From assembly GCA_023386495.1 (NCBI GenBank), contig JAEWJS010000055.1, positions 1-26,618 of the forward strand: a DNA stretch of 26,618 nt. Reading direction: 5' to 3'. This document shows positions 13,921 to 22,500 of the stretch, piece by piece. The notes under the pieces were generated by a model. The model saw only the letters and a list, made by a program, of their open reading frames with translations, was not told the origin of the DNA and made no database searches. This DNA comes from Bacillota bacterium. Lineage in GTDB: Bacteria; Bacillota; Bacilli; Paenibacillales; Paenibacillaceae. The stretch's first letter is position 1. Each line of letters opens with the position of its first letter. The position numbers and the translations under genes were made by a program.

Positions 13921-14346
13921 ATGAGCACGAGCGTAGCCGAAGCAATCGAACAGCTTAAGATGACCGGCGTTCGCATGACCCCGCAGCGCCACGCTATTCT
14001 AGCTTACTTAATGAACTCGATGACGCACCCGACGGCGGATGAGATCTATAAGGCGCTGTCACCCCAGTATCCGAGCATGAGCGTGGCGACAATCTATAAT
14101 AACCTGCGGCTATTCGTGGAAGCAGGTCTGGTAAGAGAGCTGACGTACGGCGATGATTCCAGCCGTTTCGATGCGGATCTATCCGACCACTACCACGCCA
14201 TTTGCAAAACATGCGGGTCGATCGTGGACTTCGAGTATCCGCCGCTGTTGGAGGTCGAACGCGCAGCCTCGAAGGAGACCGGTTTTGTCGTGGAAGGCCA
14301 CCGAATGGAAATTTACGGCGTGTGCGGTACTTGCGTGAACACGTAG
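13921..14346 (+). CDS. perR: Peroxide-responsive repressor PerR (Fur family)
   Basis: A 141-residue Fur-family regulator, colinear with Bacillus subtilis PerR at an offset of one residue. The regulatory Fe/Mn ligands are all present (H36, D84, H90, H92, D103), as is the structural zinc site (C95, C98, C135, C138 in HYHAICKTC and YGVCGTC). Oxidation of the iron-site histidines by peroxide releases PerR from the promoters of catalase, peroxidase and iron-storage genes. The winged helix spans residues ~15-80 (GVRMTPQRHAILAYL, MSVATIYNNLRLF). The start at ATG 13921 follows GAGGAAGG and GAGGGG; the frame upstream to 13813 covers the promoter. Next comes a terminator, then a GH18 gene and ygzB, ygxA, as in other Bacilli apart from the GH18 gene. 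Confidence 0.95.
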   Translation: MSTSVAEAIEQLKMTGVRMTPQRHAILAYLMNSMTHPTADEIYKALSPQYPSMSVATIYNNLRLFVEAGLVRELTYGDDSSRFDADLSDHYHAICKTCGSIVDFEYPPLLEVERAASKETGFVVEGHRMEIYGVCGTCVNT

Positions 14347-14393
14347 TATGTTGTTCGAAGGGTTAACTTAAGCAGCATATGGATCGTCTATAT

Positions 14394-14440
14394 ACGTACA
14401 GGGGCGTGGGCTATGGTTCCGCCTGCTGTACGTTTTCTTT
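14394..14440 (+). terminator. Intrinsic terminator after perR
   Basis: ACGTACAG (14394-14401) pairs with CTGTACGT (14426-14433), with an inner GGCG/CGCC stem (14403-14406 with 14420-14423). The T-rich TTTCTTTT follows. An in-frame ATG at 14413 for the next gene lies inside this hairpin, which argues against that start. Confidence 0.8.
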
Positions 14441-14475
14441 TATCCATCATCATGATAAGACTGGAGGGTTCTGCA

Positions 14476-16236
14476 TTGGAGACCATACGCGTGCGGGCGA
14501 ATCGGAGGCGGAGCCCGCTGCTGCGGATCATGCTCATCCTGTGTATCCTGGCGATCGCAGGAGCGGGCGGTTACCTGGCATGGCAACGAACGCTGCCGAA
14601 TACGGAGACGATCGTGCCGGACTACGGCTTCGCTATACCGGTCATGTTCGAGGGCGCTGTGTTGGATACGGAAGCAAAGCTCGACGGCGAGGAGTTGCTG
14701 CTGCCGCTGGATACGGTTCAGGCATTGCTTGGCGAGGATGCCGCGATCCGCTACGAGGAAGCGGAAGGCGACGGCTCCGTCATTATGACGACGGCCGGCA
14801 AAGTGCTTCACATGAAGACGGAGGCACTGACGGCGACGATGAACAGCAAGCCGTTTCAACTGGCCATCGCGGCTGCGAAAGACGGCGACAAGGTGCTGCT
14901 GCCGCTTACGCCTGTGCGGGAATTATACGGCCTGCAGGCCGAGATTGCGGCGGATACGGGCATCGTGACGCTGCTTAAGCCGGGTCAGACGATTCCGCGC
15001 GCCGAGGCGTTACCGGTGGAACGCAATGAGGAGAGCGGGGGGCATTGGGCTGCGATTCGCAGCGAGCCCAGCATTCATGCGCCGATCGTGGAACGTATTA
15101 CGGCAGATAGCGCCGTGCGGATCTGGGGCGAATCGGAAGGATGGTATAAGGTGCAGAGCGCGAGCGGTCATCTAGGCTACGGCGCGAAGTCGGACTATGC
15201 GCTAACCGAGGTCGAACGCGTGCCTGAACCGATAGCGGACGAGCCTTACGTCGCTTGGAAGGTGCTGGGCAGCAAGATCAACCTGACTTGGGAAGCCGTC
15301 TACAACGTGCCGGCTAATCCCGCCAAGATCGGCGAGATGCCCGGCGTGAACGTCGTAAGCCCAACCTGGTTCGAGCTGATGGATGATGCAGGCACGATCA
15401 AGTCGAAGGCTGACCCGAACTACGTGACATGGGCGCATGGACGCGGGATGCAGGTGTGGGCGCTTTTTAACAATAGCTTCGAGCCTGATCGCACGACGGA
15501 AGTGCTGAATGATTACGAGACTCGTCTTAAGATGAGCCAGCAATTATTATCTTATGCTCAGATGTACAAGCTGCAAGGCATTAATATCGACTTCGAGAAC
15601 GTCCACACGAAGGACAAGGAGAATCTCGTGCAATTCGTAAGGGAATTCACCCCGCTTGCGCATGACCAAGGCTTGGTGGTATCGATCGACGTGACGCCGA
15701 AGTCCAACAGCGAGATGTGGTCGGCGTTCCTGGACCGCAAGTCGCTGGGCAAGATCGTCGATTTCATGATGGTCATGACGTATGACGAGCATTGGGCTTC
15801 GAGTCCGAAGGCCGGCTCGGTGGCGTCGCTGCCATGGGTAGAGCAGTCGGTGAAGCGCATCCTGGAGGAAGACGGCGTGCCTGCGCGTAAGCTAGTGCTG
15901 GGCATTCCGCTCTACACGCGCATCTGGACGGAGACGAAGGACGAGAACGGCAAGGTCAAGGTCTCTTCGAAGGCGTACGGCATGGAGACGATCGACAAGC
16001 TGATCGCGGAGCGCAAGCTGAAGCCCGTCTTCGACGACGCTGCAGGCCAGCACTATGTAGAGTATGAGGAAGACGGCGCGCGTAATCGCATCTGGATCGA
16101 GGATGAGACGTCGATTCGTGCGCGGGGCGAGCTAGCGAAGAAGTATAATCTGGGCGGCGTTGCGACTTGGCAGCGCGGCTTCCAGAAGCCGGCGATCTGG
16201 CAGACGCTTCATGAGGCGTTGGAATCCAGACCTTAA
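14476..16236 (+). CDS. Membrane-anchored GH18 glycosidase with CuAO-N-like and SH3 domains
   Basis: A 586-residue protein. Residues ~15-36 are an uncleaved anchor (LLRIMLILCILAIAGAGGYLAW). Residues ~45-175 resemble a copper-amine-oxidase N-terminal domain (DGEELLLPLDTVQALLG, DKVLLPLTPVRELYGLQAEI), a wall-associated module common in Paenibacillus. Residues ~185-250 are a bacterial SH3-like domain (AIRSEPSIHAPIVERI, SEGWYKVQSASGHLGYG). Residues ~265-586 are a glycoside hydrolase 18 barrel of the spore-cortex-lytic/YaaH type, with GINIDFEN carrying catalytic E374 and D372, plus MMVMTYDEHW and GVATWQRGF. It probably cleaves peptidoglycan or chitin-like glycans at the cell surface or in spores. 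The TTG start is chosen because GGAGGG lies seven bases upstream. ATGs at 14413 and 14452 lack a ribosome binding site. Confidence 0.88.
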   Translation: METIRVRANRRRSPLLRIMLILCILAIAGAGGYLAWQRTLPNTETIVPDYGFAIPVMFEGAVLDTEAKLDGEELLLPLDTVQALLGEDAAIRYEEAEGDGSVIMTTAGKVLHMKTEALTATMNSKPFQLAIAAAKDGDKVLLPLTPVRELYGLQAEIAADTGIVTLLKPGQTIPRAEALPVERNEESGGHWAAIRSEPSIHAPIVERITADSAVRIWGESEGWYKVQSASGHLGYGAKSDYALTEVERVPEPIADEPYVAWKVLGSKINLTWEAVYNVPANPAKIGEMPGVNVVSPTWFELMDDAGTIKSKADPNYVTWAHGRGMQVWALFNNSFEPDRTTEVLNDYETRLKMSQQLLSYAQMYKLQGINIDFENVHTKDKENLVQFVREFTPLAHDQGLVVSIDVTPKSNSEMWSAFLDRKSLGKIVDFMMVMTYDEHWASSPKAGSVASLPWVEQSVKRILEEDGVPARKLVLGIPLYTRIWTETKDENGKVKVSSKAYGMETIDKLIAERKLKPVFDDAAGQHYVEYEEDGARNRIWIEDETSIRARGELAKKYNLGGVATWQRGFQKPAIWQTLHEALESRP

Positions 16237-16256
16237 CGGCTGGTGCGCACGATACG

Positions 16257-16305
16257 AAAAAAGCTTCTGCATGGCGGGCATTTGCTCGCTTGCGGAAGCT
16301 TTTTT
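16257..16305. terminator. Bidirectional terminator between the GH18 gene and ygzB
   Basis: AAAAAAGCTTC...GCA pairs with TGC...GAAGCTTTTTT (16257-16270 with 16291-16305, one wobble). The A-run and T-run give a U-tract on either strand. It lies between two convergent genes. Confidence 0.92.
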
Positions 16306-16310
16306 GCGCG

Positions 16311-16691
16311 TTAGCGGGAGGTGGTAGGCGTGTCGGCGGTCGAGTCGGCAGCGTAAGGATTATGCGTCGCCTCGTTCGGATCGAGCGTCAGCTTCGTGCG
16401 GCAGAACATGCAGCGATCCGTCTTGCCGAGAATCTTCGTTGCCTTATTGCATTCCGGACAGACGAGCATGGTTGCGCTCGTGGACATCATGCCGGCCCAG
16501 AAGTACGTTCCCATGCTTAGCATAAGCGCGATCATGCCGATGACCATGAAGATGCCTGCAAAAATTTTGCCTGCCTGGCCGCCCCAGAAGACGATGCCGG
16601 CCGTTCCTGCGATCATGAGGCCCATGCCGACCATGGTCAGCAGCAGTCCCCACAAGCGGAATTCGTTAATCTTAGCGGATTTGAATAGCAT
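16311..16691 (-). CDS. ygzB: YgzB-family (UPF0295) membrane protein with zinc ribbon
   Basis: A 126-residue protein that aligns by eye with Bacillus subtilis YgzB along its length. It has two membrane helices (residues ~13-36 and ~43-68, ending in TYFWAGMMSTSAT) and then a cytoplasmic zinc ribbon with C78, C81, C94 and C97 (VCPECNKATKILGKTDRCMFC), and a TLDP tail motif. The function is unknown. GAAGGGTG is about eight bases before the ATG. It sits between perR and ygxA as in B. subtilis. The upstream side carries a MITE-like element that separates it from the divergent ygxA. Confidence 0.88.
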   Translation of the reverse strand: MLFKSAKINEFRLWGLLLTMVGMGLMIAGTAGIVFWGGQAGKIFAGIFMVIGMIALMLSMGTYFWAGMMSTSATMLVCPECNKATKILGKTDRCMFCRTKLTLDPNEATHNPYAADSTADTPTTSR

Positions 16692-16727
16692 AGCGGTGTC
16701 ACCCTTCTATATTACAAATTGAGAGGT

Positions 16728-16896
16728 TGTTCAAAAAGTCCGTCTGTGATCGCGAAGCGTTTCGAGAAGCTTACTCGGCGTCGAATCTTGAACGCTGGCG
16801 CAATTTCCGGTGCTCATGTAGCTTTGACTACACTCCGCTCCTCAATTGCTACCATCGTCCAACCTTCTTGGCGCTGACAACCGGCCTTTTTGAACA
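16728..16896 (+). mobile_element. MITE-like element, copy 3, with intact terminal inverted repeats
   Basis: A 169-bp element bounded by TGTTCAAAAAGTCCGT and the inverted CCGGCCTTTTTGAACA (14 of 16 bases match as inverted repeats). The interior shares all conserved blocks with copies 1 and 2, including TCGAATCTTGAACGCTGGCG and GGTGCTCATGTAGCTTTGAC. It has no coding capacity. No convincing target-site duplication is seen (GAGGT on the left, TGATC on the right). It is non-autonomous; the mobilising transposase is not in this window. It lies between the divergent ygzB and ygxA. Confidence 0.75.
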
Positions 16897-17021
16897 TGAT
16901 CTTTATTGTCGCGACTTTCTGTATCACCGAAGCAGGAAACAGCCCCGTGCTTGTCGAACATATACTTGCCACAGAATATTATTATAGCTTAAACCACTCG
17001 CGGAAGCTATACGGGGGCACT

Positions 17022-17909
17022 ATGGTGAAAATAATCACATCGGAATTTGCGGATACCATTCGACAGCGCGACGGCTTGATCGGCCTCATGGCGATCGGCA
17101 ATCCGTATCGCTACAACCCGTTGATCGACGGGCTGGACCTCTTGTTCTTGGCCGTCATGGAACAGGATGACCCTGATCGCAGGGTTGAGCATGTGCATAC
17201 CGCCGGGAAGCGGGTGCAGCTGCGGTCCGTTACGCCAGAGGTGTTGGAGCAGTGGATAGCCGGTATCGATAATCGAAGCATTATACCATGGCTCGTACGA
17301 GGTGAGATCTTGTTCGATCGTGAGCAATATTTAGAGCGTATCAAGCAGCGGCTGACGGAATTCCCGGAGGAGCTGCGCAAGCAGAAGCTGATCGCCGAGT
17401 TCGCCGCGTTCCTGCGCACGAACCTGCAGGCGAAGCAGGACATGCAGGACGGCAACATGCTGGATGCGCATAGCAGTATCTTGAGCTCGCTCCACCATTG
17501 GGCGCATATTGCGCTGATCGAGGAGGGCATTCACCCCGAGCTGACGGTATGGGCGCAGATGCGGCACGTGAATCCGGGCATCTATAAGTTGTACGAGGAG
17601 CTCACCGTGAGTCCGGAGTCGCTGGAGAAGCGGGTGCAGCTTGTGCTGCTCGCCTGTGACTTCCATGTCATGAGCAAAATGCGTTCGTGCTGCAAGCTGC
17701 TCCTCGAGCTGATGGACAGCCGCGAAGAACCGTGGAGCGTCATGGAGCTGCACAGCCATCCGAGCCTGGAGCTGCTGCGGCTCGACCTGTCGCTTTTGCT
17801 GCAGAAGCTCGTGATGCGCGGCTATATCCGCGAGGTCGCGGTCATCCCGCCGTCGGGCGACACCGATGCGCTGGAGCTGCAGTACGCGCCGTTGCCGAAG
17901 GAAGCGTAG
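17022..17909 (+). CDS. ygxA: YgxA-like nucleotidyltransferase-fold protein
   Basis: A 295-residue protein of the YgxA type. The N-terminal ~110 residues form a degenerate nucleotidyltransferase fold (GLIGLMAIGNPYRYNPLIDGLDLLFLAVME, with LDLL in place of the usual DxD pair). A helical substrate-binding-like region follows (ERIKQRLTEFPEELRKQKLIAEFAAFLRTNLQAK) and a winged-helix-like C-terminus. The lack of a clear DxD casts doubt on catalysis. ATG 17022 is used because GGGGG lies just upstream. The frame is open back to 16890, where a TTG falls inside the inverted repeat of the MITE-like element, so that extension is an artefact. It keeps the perR-ygzB-ygxA order known from B. subtilis, where the rRNA operon comes next. 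Confidence 0.85.
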   Translation: MVKIITSEFADTIRQRDGLIGLMAIGNPYRYNPLIDGLDLLFLAVMEQDDPDRRVEHVHTAGKRVQLRSVTPEVLEQWIAGIDNRSIIPWLVRGEILFDREQYLERIKQRLTEFPEELRKQKLIAEFAAFLRTNLQAKQDMQDGNMLDAHSSILSSLHHWAHIALIEEGIHPELTVWAQMRHVNPGIYKLYEELTVSPESLEKRVQLVLLACDFHVMSKMRSCCKLLLELMDSREEPWSVMELHSHPSLELLRLDLSLLLQKLVMRGYIREVAVIPPSGDTDALELQYAPLPKEA

Positions 17910-18008
17910 GCAGGGGAAGAGTGAGCGTCGGAGTAGATGCACGTGGACGGGGCGAAGTTAGTGTGCGGGCTGGGCTGAATGGGGCTAGGATGCGCGCGAT
18001 TGGAGCGG

Positions 18009-18146
18009 GTGCGGCTGGTCTGGCGAGTAATGCGTGCGGTTGTGTCAGGTGCGGCTGGTCTGGCGTGTAATGCGTGCGATTATGTCGGGTGCGCACGGTC
18101 TGGCGAGGAGTACGTGCGGTTGTGTCAGGTGCGGCTGATCTAACGG
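18009..18146 (+). repeat. 40-bp tandem repeats (three units plus a partial)
   Basis: Units begin at 18009, 18049, 18089 and (partial) 18129 with GTGCGGCTGGTCTGGCG or a close variant, and share TGCGTGCG and TTGTGTCAG. A more degenerate unit precedes them from about 17960. The repeats are contiguous with no spacers, so this is not a CRISPR array. Together with the next element they fill the non-coding region after ygxA. Confidence 0.8.
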
Positions 18147-18323
18147 ACACCACGGCCGTTATCTTGAGCATTTTGGGATTTTGCAGATGATAACGGACAG
18201 ACAGGACCTTATTGCCACTGCGAGGTAGCTATTGAGGCTCAATATTTGCGAATAGCGTCGCTCCAGTCCGTTACGTTTCTGGAATCATTGATTTTCGATG
18301 ATTAGCGTCGGCTGAGTCCGTTA
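18141..18323. repeat. Inverted TAACGGAC element
   Basis: TAACGGAC occurs at 18141 and 18191, and its reverse complement GTCCGTTA ends at 18273 and 18323. Both pairs are exactly 50 nt apart and symmetric about position 18232, close to a perfect palindrome TATTGAG-G-CTCAATA (18230-18244). Each of the four arms continues similarly (TAACGGAC, then ~9 nt, then a GCTATT-like motif). It has the look of a dispersed Paenibacillus intergenic repeat. No coding potential. Confidence 0.75.
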
Positions 18324-18384
18324 GATTTAGCTAGTGTTGCGTTCGTCTTGATGTCGCTGCCCTGTGGACGAATGATTTTGCCGC

Positions 18385-18413
18385 TTGCGGCGCGATGCGT
18401 TATTGGATATAAT
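18385..18413 (+). promoter_or_regulatory. Sigma-A-type promoter upstream of hairpin leader
   Basis: TTGCGG (18385-18390), a 17-nt spacer and a perfect TATAAT (18408-18413). Transcription would begin near 18420, about 190 nt before the next gene. Confidence 0.65.
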
Positions 18414-18419
18414 GGGTGT

Positions 18420-18492
18420 AATTGGATATTCTGACGACAGGAAGCACCTGTCTTGCATGGTCATAGTGACCGTGTGGGGCGGGTGTTTTTTT
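18420..18492 (+). ncRNA. Candidate small RNA or attenuator leader with competing hairpins
   Basis: The predicted ~70-nt transcript contains hairpin 1 (GACAGG 18436-18441 with CCTGTC 18447-18452), hairpin 2 (GGTCA 18459-18463 with TGACC 18467-18471, extendable by wobble pairs to ten) and then a T7 tract (18486-18492). CACCTG (18445-18450), part of hairpin 1, can instead pair with CGGGTG (18480-18485) to close a terminator around hairpin 2. The two folds exclude each other, as in a riboswitch or attenuator. It matches no class I recognise. It could be a plain terminated small RNA or a regulated leader for the gene at 18612. Confidence 0.45.
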
Positions 18493-18611
18493 GTTGCTCG
18501 GTTGTGTGACGGTTGCGAAGATTAGGAGTGACTGGAGTTGGAAGAATACGTTAATATTTAAGTAGATTAACAATTCGTAGCGTAAATGGATGATAGAGAG
18601 GATGATGATTA

Positions 18612-19544
18612 ATGATGAAGAAAATGTTGGGTTTAATGATTGCAGCGGGCCTTGTCGTAGCTATTGCATCGACTACGAGCGCGGCGGTAACGACGCCGAG
18701 GCAATTCAATCTGGATATTAAGGTGCTCTACAACGCGCGGCAGATCGCGTCTGATGTGAAGCCGGAGGTCGTGAACAGCACTGTGTTCGTGCCGTTCCGT
18801 GCGGTGTCCGATGCTCTGGGCGCACAGTTGGCGGTTACGCCGGATTGGAAGACGATCACGTTCGCGAAGGGGAGCCGCAAGGTCACGGTGACGATCGGCT
18901 CGAAGACGGCGGTCGTGAACGGGAAGAACGTCGCGCTTACGGTTGCCCCGTATGCAACGAAGGGGCGGACGATGGTGCCGACGCGGTTCGTGAGCGAACA
19001 GTTGGGGGAGTCGGTCGAATGGGATTCGCTGAGCCGGTTCGTCTGGATCGGGCATAAGAATGTGCCGACGTTGGAGGAAGCAACGGAAGCAAAGGATATA
19101 AAGCCATTCCTCCACTACTTTAAAGGAATACATGCAGATAGTATATTGAACAATCACAGGAAGGCCGAAACATATGCCACTGTTCGCGTTATTCGTGAAG
19201 AAGATTTTCCGCTCATCGTTGCCGGTGATATTTACTATCGGTTAGACCTTGTAACGACTACCAAGAATGCTAAAGCTTTTCGCGCGGTAACGACTGACAA
19301 GGGGGTAATGGGTGCGACTTTTTACTTGCTGCAAACTGGCCAAGTATTGAAGATTAGACAGCCGGCTGGTGTTGAGAGCATTGGAGATATTCGAATCCGA
19401 TACAATCTCGTTACGAGCAGTTCCGACGAAGATCGATACGGCATTAAAGATTGGGATAAGTTGAACATTTCGGATGCCGAGTATGTCGGAATATATATGC
19501 CATCCGATTCGTTGATCTTGGTTGAGAACTATTTTGATAACTAA
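18612..19544 (+). CDS. Secreted copper-amine-oxidase-N domain protein
   Basis: A 310-residue exported protein. Residues 1-25 are a signal peptide (MLGLMIAAGLVVAIASTTSAA). Residues ~38-150 are a copper amine oxidase N-terminal-like domain (VLYNARQIASDVKPEVVNSTVFVPFRAVSDALGA, NGKNVALTVAPYATKGRTMVPTRFVSEQLG), a wall-associated beta-alpha module that does not itself oxidise amines. Residues ~155-310 are of unknown fold and appear only here. G+C falls from roughly 62 % in the first part to roughly 43 % in the second (counted over 60-bp samples), which suggests that the C-terminal part was acquired. AGAGAGG precedes the ATG; ATG 18615 is an equally possible start. The giant-protein gene follows after 36 nt, so the two may be cotranscribed. 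Confidence 0.85.
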   Translation: MMKKMLGLMIAAGLVVAIASTTSAAVTTPRQFNLDIKVLYNARQIASDVKPEVVNSTVFVPFRAVSDALGAQLAVTPDWKTITFAKGSRKVTVTIGSKTAVVNGKNVALTVAPYATKGRTMVPTRFVSEQLGESVEWDSLSRFVWIGHKNVPTLEEATEAKDIKPFLHYFKGIHADSILNNHRKAETYATVRVIREEDFPLIVAGDIYYRLDLVTTTKNAKAFRAVTTDKGVMGATFYLLQTGQVLKIRQPAGVESIGDIRIRYNLVTSSSDEDRYGIKDWDKLNISDAEYVGIYMPSDSLILVENYFDN

Positions 19545-19580
19545 TTCTAAGACCATATGTAGGATGTAGGAGGTGTGAGC

Positions 19581-22500
19581 GTGCGAAAAAGATACAGAAA
19601 ACGTATCGTGATCTTGCTGGTTATAGCCTTTATGTTTCCTCTACTCACGCCGTTTACATCGCTTTTTCAAACCGTGAAAGCTGCCGGATTAAATTTCGGG
19701 AATACACATATAACGCCTTATAAAGATGAAAAAATAGGTAGTAATCCGCTCAAACGATATGCCGTTGGGTTTATGTCATATGAAATATGGTCGAACTCCG
19801 CCGGAAGTTGGACCACAAAAGCTCCAGGCGCAACGGTGGGACCCGCTGATGATCTGAAATGGGACTACACGTTTCCTTTCACGAACCGAATAGTGAGAGA
19901 TGTAACGGTAAAGCGGTTTGATCCAAATAACACGGATCATGTAAGGTATTTCGATAAGTCGAGAACAGGGGACGCATTCGAGAATTATAAACTATTTAGC
20001 TCAACGGTAACGTCTGGGCCGGATATCAGTTCTAAGACTGGACAGGGCAGCAATTCCATTAGGTTTACTGCCTCTCTTACTGGCGAGCTGACAATTGGGA
20101 AACATCAAAATATGAGAGAAGAAGAAGGAACAGATATTTGCCCTAGCTGTGCTCCTGGTGTCAAAGTGTATCGCTATTATTTCCCGATACTCTTTGAATT
20201 TGAGCTAGATGGCATCAAGACCACAAGCTTCTACAGCACAGATGGCCAACCGTTGAAGCCTTCGGAAACCATCGACATGGAGAAGGGGCAGACTTACCTA
20301 ACAACTCTGCCTACAATCGCAGATTATGAATACGAAGGGTATAAAAAATCCACTACAGGATCAGCGCCGACAGGTGCGATCATCCCAGGGCCACCACCGC
20401 CAATAAATAACAATGGTTCGAATGTGTTTGATGGTACCTATGACCATTATCAGATCATTCTCTATTACAAGAAGAAAACATCTGACGCTGGCACGATCAA
20501 CGTTCGGCACATGGTCCGAACGACTGCCGGCGGCCCGTATTTACAGAAGAACGAAAGCACGATCTCCGTGGAAACCTTGCCGCACAACCGAACGATTAGC
20601 TCCGACAGCAGCTACGGAACGATCAAGGGCCAGAACGTCGCCTACAGCGGTTACTCGAGCACCGTTAACAGCGGAACGACGGCGTCCGTGTCGCTATCTG
20701 CACCATCGCAAATGACCGCCTACGTCTCCTTCTTCTACGAAAACATTTCCGCGTTCACCGGCGACTTCGATCTCATTCCAACCTCGATCGAATACGGCGC
20801 CTCTTTCACGTTACGCCCGAAGGATTTTGTATTAAACGGCTGCGCATACAGGGGCCACAAGTGGAAAATCGAACGAAGCGGCACGTATGAATCCAGTTGG
20901 CAGACGAGTATGACAAGCGACACGTCCTACTCAAGAAGCAGTTACCCGTGGAATATCGGCGTCGGATCACATAGCGTCTACATGAAGATCTGGACAAGCT
21001 GCGGCGAGTCGGATTGGATCGGCTCGAAGACGCTGAATGTATCGAACCCTACGAATAACGATCCGCCGCAGTTCCAAGTCGGATTCGTCTACCCGCATGC
21101 GCTGACGACGAAAGTCACGAAGGTCGTTCAGGGGACCAAGCTTCACCTGATCTATATCAATGATCCGACCGTTCCGACGCCGACGGATCCGGACGGCGAT
21201 GATCTCTATTTCAATGGCTTCGACTTCTTGGCCGGATCGGCCTTCATCAAGTCGATTCCGTCTAAAGCAACCGAATACATCGATGGCTGGCACAACGTGC
21301 CGATGGATACGCTGGGCTTCCATAGCGTCTGCGGCATGATGCGCGACCAGTGGGGCGCGACGTCGACGGCTTGTACCTATATCGAGGTCATCCCGCCGAA
21401 TCCGGTGCCGGTGGCCGGATGTCCGGCCACGGTCATCGAGAATCATCCGGTTGCGATGTCTCTGTTTACCTCCAACCAAAGCTACAGCCCAATGGGACGC
21501 GCGATCGATCATACGAGGGACGAGTGGACGAACAGGCTCGCTTCCTACCCGAACGGCACCTTACACGATATCTCAGTCAAGGTCTACCTGGATGTATACG
21601 ACAGTGCGGGGCTAAAATCACTGCAGCCTGCGGAGTGTACCGTCATCGTCAAGCCGGATCTGCCGCCGATCGCCAAGGCACAGGTTCCATCCGTGGGGAT
21701 CCGCAATCAGACGATCGCGATCAACAACATTTCCACTAGTCCGGACGGCGACGCGATCACAGCTGCGGAGTGGAAGTATAAGTATGACAGCAACAACAAC
21801 GGATTCGCCGATGAGGCTTGGATCAACGCATCCGGCACGCTCGCGAAGCTGAACTTTACGCCGACGAAGGTCGGCAAGTACTTATTCTATCTCAAGGTCA
21901 CTGAAGAATACGGTAAGTCCGACGATACGCTGAGTGATAATCAGGCGACGCTCACGCTAGACGTGCTCAATAACGCGCCGGAGGTTTCTTTTAGCCTGGC
22001 AGGCAAAAACCCGCAGCCGGATCTCGATCCGTTCACGACCGTCAGCGCAACAACGATGATGGGATGGCCGGTGTACGTGACGAATGAAGCACGGCTCGTG
22101 TATGACAAGCGCAACCTGTGGAAACCCATGAGTGGTAAACTCGTAAGCGGGGAGGGACGTAACTTTGGGCCGCAGATCGCGTCTTTTTACGATTTTACCC
22201 AAACCTTAAGCAGCGTAACGAGCCGGAGCTTCGAGGTCTTCCCGCTGGTGAATAACGGATTCGGGAACAATCGACTGTCGCCGTGGCGTTCAACGTCTGC
22301 CATGACGTCAACGTTCTCATTCCCGCTGGTGGAGACCAACAAAATGGGTTATAGCAATCCCCCGGAGCGATTGTACAATTTTGGGTATAATGATTGGCCT
22401 GTCTTCCAGATTCGCTCGAACAAGAAGAACATTTTCTTTATGGATCAGAAGAGAAGTATTGAATCGGATGGCAGAACGAGATACTTTCCTGAACTGTACG

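Noticed and set aside
16890..17021. N-terminal extension of the YgxA-like protein
   Set aside because: It would start with a TTG inside the inverted repeat of the MITE-like element and has no ribosome binding site. ATG 17022 has GGGGG upstream and fits the family length.
17687..18070. An Ala/Arg/Gly-rich + strand frame running from ygxA into the tandem repeats
   Set aside because: It is an out-of-frame shadow of ygxA continued by repeat sequence, with no ribosome binding site.
18009..18146. Possible CRISPR array
   Set aside because: The 40-bp units are directly contiguous with no spacers, and no cas genes are present.
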